This document shows positions 61,187-64,000 of a DNA stretch of 64,000 nucleotides, piece by piece. Each line of letters begins with the position of its first letter. The first letter of the stretch is position 1. The notes beneath the pieces are model-generated. The model was not told the origin of the DNA and did no database searches. It worked only from the letters and a program-made list of their open reading frames with translations. Origin of the DNA: Maribellus sp. YY47 (lineage in GTDB: Bacteria; Bacteroidota; Bacteroidia; Bacteroidales; Prolixibacteraceae); contig NZ_JALGYW010000022.1 in assembly GCF_023111095.1 (NCBI RefSeq), positions 1 to 64,000 of the forward strand. The letters are read 5' to 3'. The position numbers and the translations under genes were made by a program.

Positions 61187-63334
61187 ATGGATGAGTTCAA
61201 CGATTATAAAGACTATCTGAAAAGTCATAGTTCCTTTCCGGGAATCAAACGCCGCGATTTTTTCCGTTTAATGGGAGGCGGTATTTATATTTTCTTTCGG
61301 GTAGGTAGTGCAATGGAAATCATGGCTGCCGAAGCAGATCAGAATCGTCTTCCCAATGATCTGAATGCTTTTCTTCAGATTCATGAAGACGGAACGGTTA
61401 CCTGTTTCACCGGAAAGATTGAAATGGGGCAGGGCGTGATAACCGGACTGGCGCAGATGCTGGCCGATGAGTTGGATGTGGCCTTCGAAAAAGTAAAAAT
61501 GGTAATGGGCGATACCGATCTGTGTCCGTGGGATATGGGAACTTTCGGTTCTTTGTCCACCCGGGCTTTCGGACCTTATTTGCGTGCGGCAGCGGCCGAG
61601 GCAAGGATGGTTCTTTTAATCCAGGCAGCGGAAGTGCTTGGCGTTCCCCTTGAAGATTTGGACGTGAACGAAGGCGTGATATTCAAAAGAAAAGATAAAA
61701 AGGAGAAGGTTACCTATTCGCAGTTAACAGAAGGGAAAAAGATCGAACGCTTTTTGACTGAGAAGCCCGAGGTAAAAGATTATTCAGAGTTTCGAATCAT
61801 GGGGCAGCCCAGGTTTCGGGTCGATAGTGTTGAAAAGGTAACAGGCAAAGCCAAATATTCGGGAGATATTCGTCTTCCGGGGATGGTTTATGCGCGTATC
61901 CTTCGTCCACCGTCGCATGCGTCAAAGCTTGTTTCGGTTGACACTTCGGAAGCTGAAAAAGTGGAGGGTGTTCAAATTGTAAAGGATGGCGATTTGGTGG
62001 CAGCCTTGCACGAAGATCCTGAAATGGCAGACAAAGCACGGCGTTTGTTTAAAGCCGAATTTGTAGGCGATGAAAAGCCGGTCAGCAACGAAAATGTTTT
62101 TGCTTATCTGAATGAAAATGCCCCCGAAGGCAATGTAAATATCAACGAGGGCGATTTGGAAACAGGGAAAAAATCATCTGACAATACATTTGAAAACGAA
62201 TTTCACGATGGGTATGTGGCGCATTCACCAATGGAACCGCATACAGCCATGGCTTTTCTTGAAGACGGGAAAATGACGGTTTGGGCCGGAACGCAAACAC
62301 CGTTTCCGGCAAAAAGCAACATTGCGCGTGTTTTGGGTTTTGAGGAAGAAAAAGTGCGGGTAAAGCCTCCGTATCTGGGAGGTGGTTTTGGAGGAAAGTC
62401 GGCGCACCAGCAGGCAGTAGAGGCTGCGCGACTCGCAAAAATAACCGGAAAGCCTGTGATGGTTGACTGGAACCGTCAGGAAGAATTTTTCTACGATGAA
62501 TTCCGTCCTGCAGCGATTGTTAAAATCAACTCGGGAGTAGATGAAAAAGGGAAAATCGTGTTTTGGGACTACCATGTTTATTATGCCGGAGACCGCGGCG
62601 CCGAAACGATGTACAATGTTCCGCACCAAAAACGAACTGTTTACGGACGGGGCTGGCGGGCACCGGGTATTCATCCGTTTCCAACGGGAGCCTGGCGTGG
62701 CCCCGGGAACAGCACGAATACTTTTGCACGCGAAGTTCAGATTGATATTATGGCAGCAAAGGCAGGAATTGATCCGGTGGAGTTCCGACTAAAAAATCTG
62801 ACGGATCAGCGGGCCATCGATGTATTGACCGAAGTGGCAAAAATGGCCGACTGGAAACCTGCCCAATCTCCAAGCAAGCGTGGTTACGGAGTAGCGATTG
62901 GTTCGGATGCCGGTACTTACGTGGCACACATTGCCAAAGTGGATGTGGATGCCAAAACAGGCGAGGTAAAAGTGATGAAAGTTTGGTGTGCACAGGAAAT
63001 GGGTTATTGTGTGAATCCGCAAGGAGCCACTATTCAGATGGAAGGATGTATTAACATGGGCATGGGGTACGCACTCAAAGAAGTTGTTGAATTTGAAGGA
63101 GGAAAAGTAAAAACTTCCAATTTTGATACCTATGAAATCCCTCGTTTCTCGTGGATTCCGGAAATTGAAACAAAGATTCTGGACAGAAATGCACCGCCGC
63201 AGGGTGGAGGCGAGCCTGCCATTGTTTGCATGGGAGCTGTGATCAACAATGCGATTTATGATTTAACCGGCGCTCGTTTGTTCGAAATGGCGATGACACC
63301 CCAACGGATTTTGGAAGCATTAAAAAATGTATGA
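61187..63334 (+). CDS. Molybdopterin-binding large subunit (isoquinoline oxidoreductase-like)
   Basis: A 715-aa catalytic subunit of the xanthine dehydrogenase family, closest in layout to one-polypeptide IorB-like aldehyde/N-heterocycle oxidoreductases. Molybdopterin motifs: GKIEMGQGV, GGGFGGKS, GAWRGPGNSTN and the catalytic Glu in GGGEPA (E676). The N-terminus has IKRRDFFRLMGGGIYIFF, a Tat-like signal but with an Arg inside the hydrophobic run (FFRVG), so export is uncertain. There is no FAD subunit, meaning electrons leave by another carrier, perhaps a cytochrome. Confidence 0.88.
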   Translation: MDEFNDYKDYLKSHSSFPGIKRRDFFRLMGGGIYIFFRVGSAMEIMAAEADQNRLPNDLNAFLQIHEDGTVTCFTGKIEMGQGVITGLAQMLADELDVAFEKVKMVMGDTDLCPWDMGTFGSLSTRAFGPYLRAAAAEARMVLLIQAAEVLGVPLEDLDVNEGVIFKRKDKKEKVTYSQLTEGKKIERFLTEKPEVKDYSEFRIMGQPRFRVDSVEKVTGKAKYSGDIRLPGMVYARILRPPSHASKLVSVDTSEAEKVEGVQIVKDGDLVAALHEDPEMADKARRLFKAEFVGDEKPVSNENVFAYLNENAPEGNVNINEGDLETGKKSSDNTFENEFHDGYVAHSPMEPHTAMAFLEDGKMTVWAGTQTPFPAKSNIARVLGFEEEKVRVKPPYLGGGFGGKSAHQQAVEAARLAKITGKPVMVDWNRQEEFFYDEFRPAAIVKINSGVDEKGKIVFWDYHVYYAGDRGAETMYNVPHQKRTVYGRGWRAPGIHPFPTGAWRGPGNSTNTFAREVQIDIMAAKAGIDPVEFRLKNLTDQRAIDVLTEVAKMADWKPAQSPSKRGYGVAIGSDAGTYVAHIAKVDVDAKTGEVKVMKVWCAQEMGYCVNPQGATIQMEGCINMGMGYALKEVVEFEGGKVKTSNFDTYEIPRFSWIPEIETKILDRNAPPQGGGEPAIVCMGAVINNAIYDLTGARLFEMAMTPQRILEALKNV

Positions 63335-63339
63335 AATAG

Positions 63340-63366
63340 GAAAGGCTGTCATCGACAGCCTTTTGT
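63340..63366. terminator. Bidirectional terminator between hydroxylase and DUF2264 genes
   Basis: AAGGCTGTC and GACAGCCTT form a perfect 9-bp stem around ATC, with T-rich sequence after it on the plus strand and a weaker one on the minus. It separates converging genes. Confidence 0.75.
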
Positions 63367-64000
63367 TTCTTGGTATATTGCATGGTCATTTTTTAAATCC
63401 TCTCCGCTCCAAATCTGAACGCTCGTCCACGGCGCATCAGCATCTTTCCAGAATTCGTCATCCGTTGCGAGTCCGAGTGGGAGAAAAGCGGTAGAACACA
63501 AATACAAACTTCCGGTAGAAATATACGATTCGCCAATCGACTGTTGGTGCCCGCATAACCCAATCTGCAACCACCCATTTTCGTCAAATGTTCCAGGGGC
63601 GCTCATTATGCGTTGCATAACTGCTGTTAAGGCGCAACGCACCTGGGCAGGTTTAACAATTTCGGGAAGTCTTTTTTGTAAACATGCCTGCGCCAAATGC
63701 TGAAAGGCTCCCATCCGGTAAGGAATCGACCGTCCGATAATAGGGAAAGTTCCTTCCGGAGAAATCAGTCGTTCCTGAATGGCAGCATAACGTGTAAATC
63801 TTTTTGCAATCTCCTCGGTAGAGCGGTCGTCAAATTTCTTCTTTTCCTGCATAACGGTTACAATGTCCATCAGCATGGGTTGAATAACATAGCTGTTGTA
63901 ATAGTCCCAGTGAAAGTTCGGTCCATCGCCGTACATTCCGTCACCCAAATACCATTCCTGGTGTTTTTTCACCGAGAAATCAAGCCGCATGATATCGAAA
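63349..64000 (-). CDS. DUF2264 protein, C-terminal part (runs off the window)
   Basis: At least 217 codons of a larger gene are present, with the start beyond the right edge. The DUF2264 pattern is visible: YLGDGMYGDGPNFHWDYYNSYVIQPM, RYAAIQERLISPEGTFPIIGRSIPYRMGAFQHLA, and GHQQSIGESYISTGSLYL. These proteins have an (alpha/alpha)-barrel-like fold reminiscent of glycoside hydrolase or lyase enzymes and occur with polysaccharide-use genes. Activity is not established. It overlaps the terminator hairpin at its 3' end. Confidence 0.85.
   Translation of the reverse strand, partial: FDIMRLDFSVKKHQEWYLGDGMYGDGPNFHWDYYNSYVIQPMLMDIVTVMQEKKKFDDRSTEEIAKRFTRYAAIQERLISPEGTFPIIGRSIPYRMGAFQHLAQACLQKRLPEIVKPAQVRCALTAVMQRIMSAPGTFDENGWLQIGLCGHQQSIGESYISTGSLYLCSTAFLPLGLATDDEFWKDADAPWTSVQIWSGEDLKNDHAIYQETKGCR

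Overview
The window looks like a chromosomal segment of a free-living Bacteroidota bacterium, most likely of the Marinilabiliales/Prolixibacteraceae type. The evidence is a subtilase with a type IX secretion sorting tail, a TonB receptor with a carboxypeptidase-regulatory-like plug extension, a GH109-like Tat oxidoreductase, lipoproteins with Bacteroidota-style lipoboxes, weak or absent Shine-Dalgarno sequences, and promoters of the phylum's TTTG-N19-TAnnTTTG form in front of a tRNA pair, a small RNA candidate and (with N21) a thiamine-pyrophosphate riboswitch. I see no prophage, insertion sequence, CRISPR array or plasmid gene. Most of the window is ordinary core genome with dispersed palindromic repeats between genes.

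Layout. 1-170: the 5S rRNA and terminator that close an rRNA operon. 181-4536: a Wzy/WaaL-type membrane protein, an exported superoxide dismutase lipoprotein, and a tight DUF2520-kdsC-maf set. 4660-8297: an orphan sugar-binding lipoprotein, a flavin reductase and an atypical MiaB-type methylthiotransferase. 8298-9670: a 1.3-kb gene-free island with a 43-bp perfect hairpin, two copies of a dispersed hairpin element, a 41-bp tandem repeat array and a short gene tail. 9674-12408: an alpha/beta hydrolase, a ThuA-like protein and an unknown. 12675-12786: a compact small RNA candidate with promoter and terminator. 12959-16753 (minus): polysaccharide ligase/polymerase, Wzz-like protein, tyrS. 16988-24062: ECF sigma factor with a small membrane partner, glucosaminidase, a split threonine/serine exporter, cdd, a pseudouridine synthase, panB and a barrel-like protein. 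24059-31493: NagX-like acyltransferase, dnaK, and an oxidative stress/metal group (oxyR, dps, mntH). 31725-39626: GH109-like protein, MORN-like protein, T9SS subtilase, xseA-xseB-DUF2007-deoC, and a chorismatase-like protein.

39724-42347 (minus): a TonB receptor under a TPP riboswitch, predicted to import thiamine. 42437-47480 (minus): the most interesting system, a five-gene heterodisulfide-reductase-like operon (HdrC, HdrB, HdrA, HdrC-2, membrane HdrE/HdrD fusion) preceded by a strong palindromic operator candidate. It looks like a quinone-linked thiol/disulfide electron-transfer complex whose substrate cannot be read from the sequence. 47612-53282 (minus): mtaB, suhB, an unknown, a glycosyltransferase, a thioesterase and a K+/H+ antiporter in close order. 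53409-56483: phoH, folC and two identical tRNA-Val genes in a 171-bp tandem duplication. 56956-64000: two secreted esterases, a MocA-plus-molybdenum hydroxylase cassette, and the end of a DUF2264 gene that runs out of the window.
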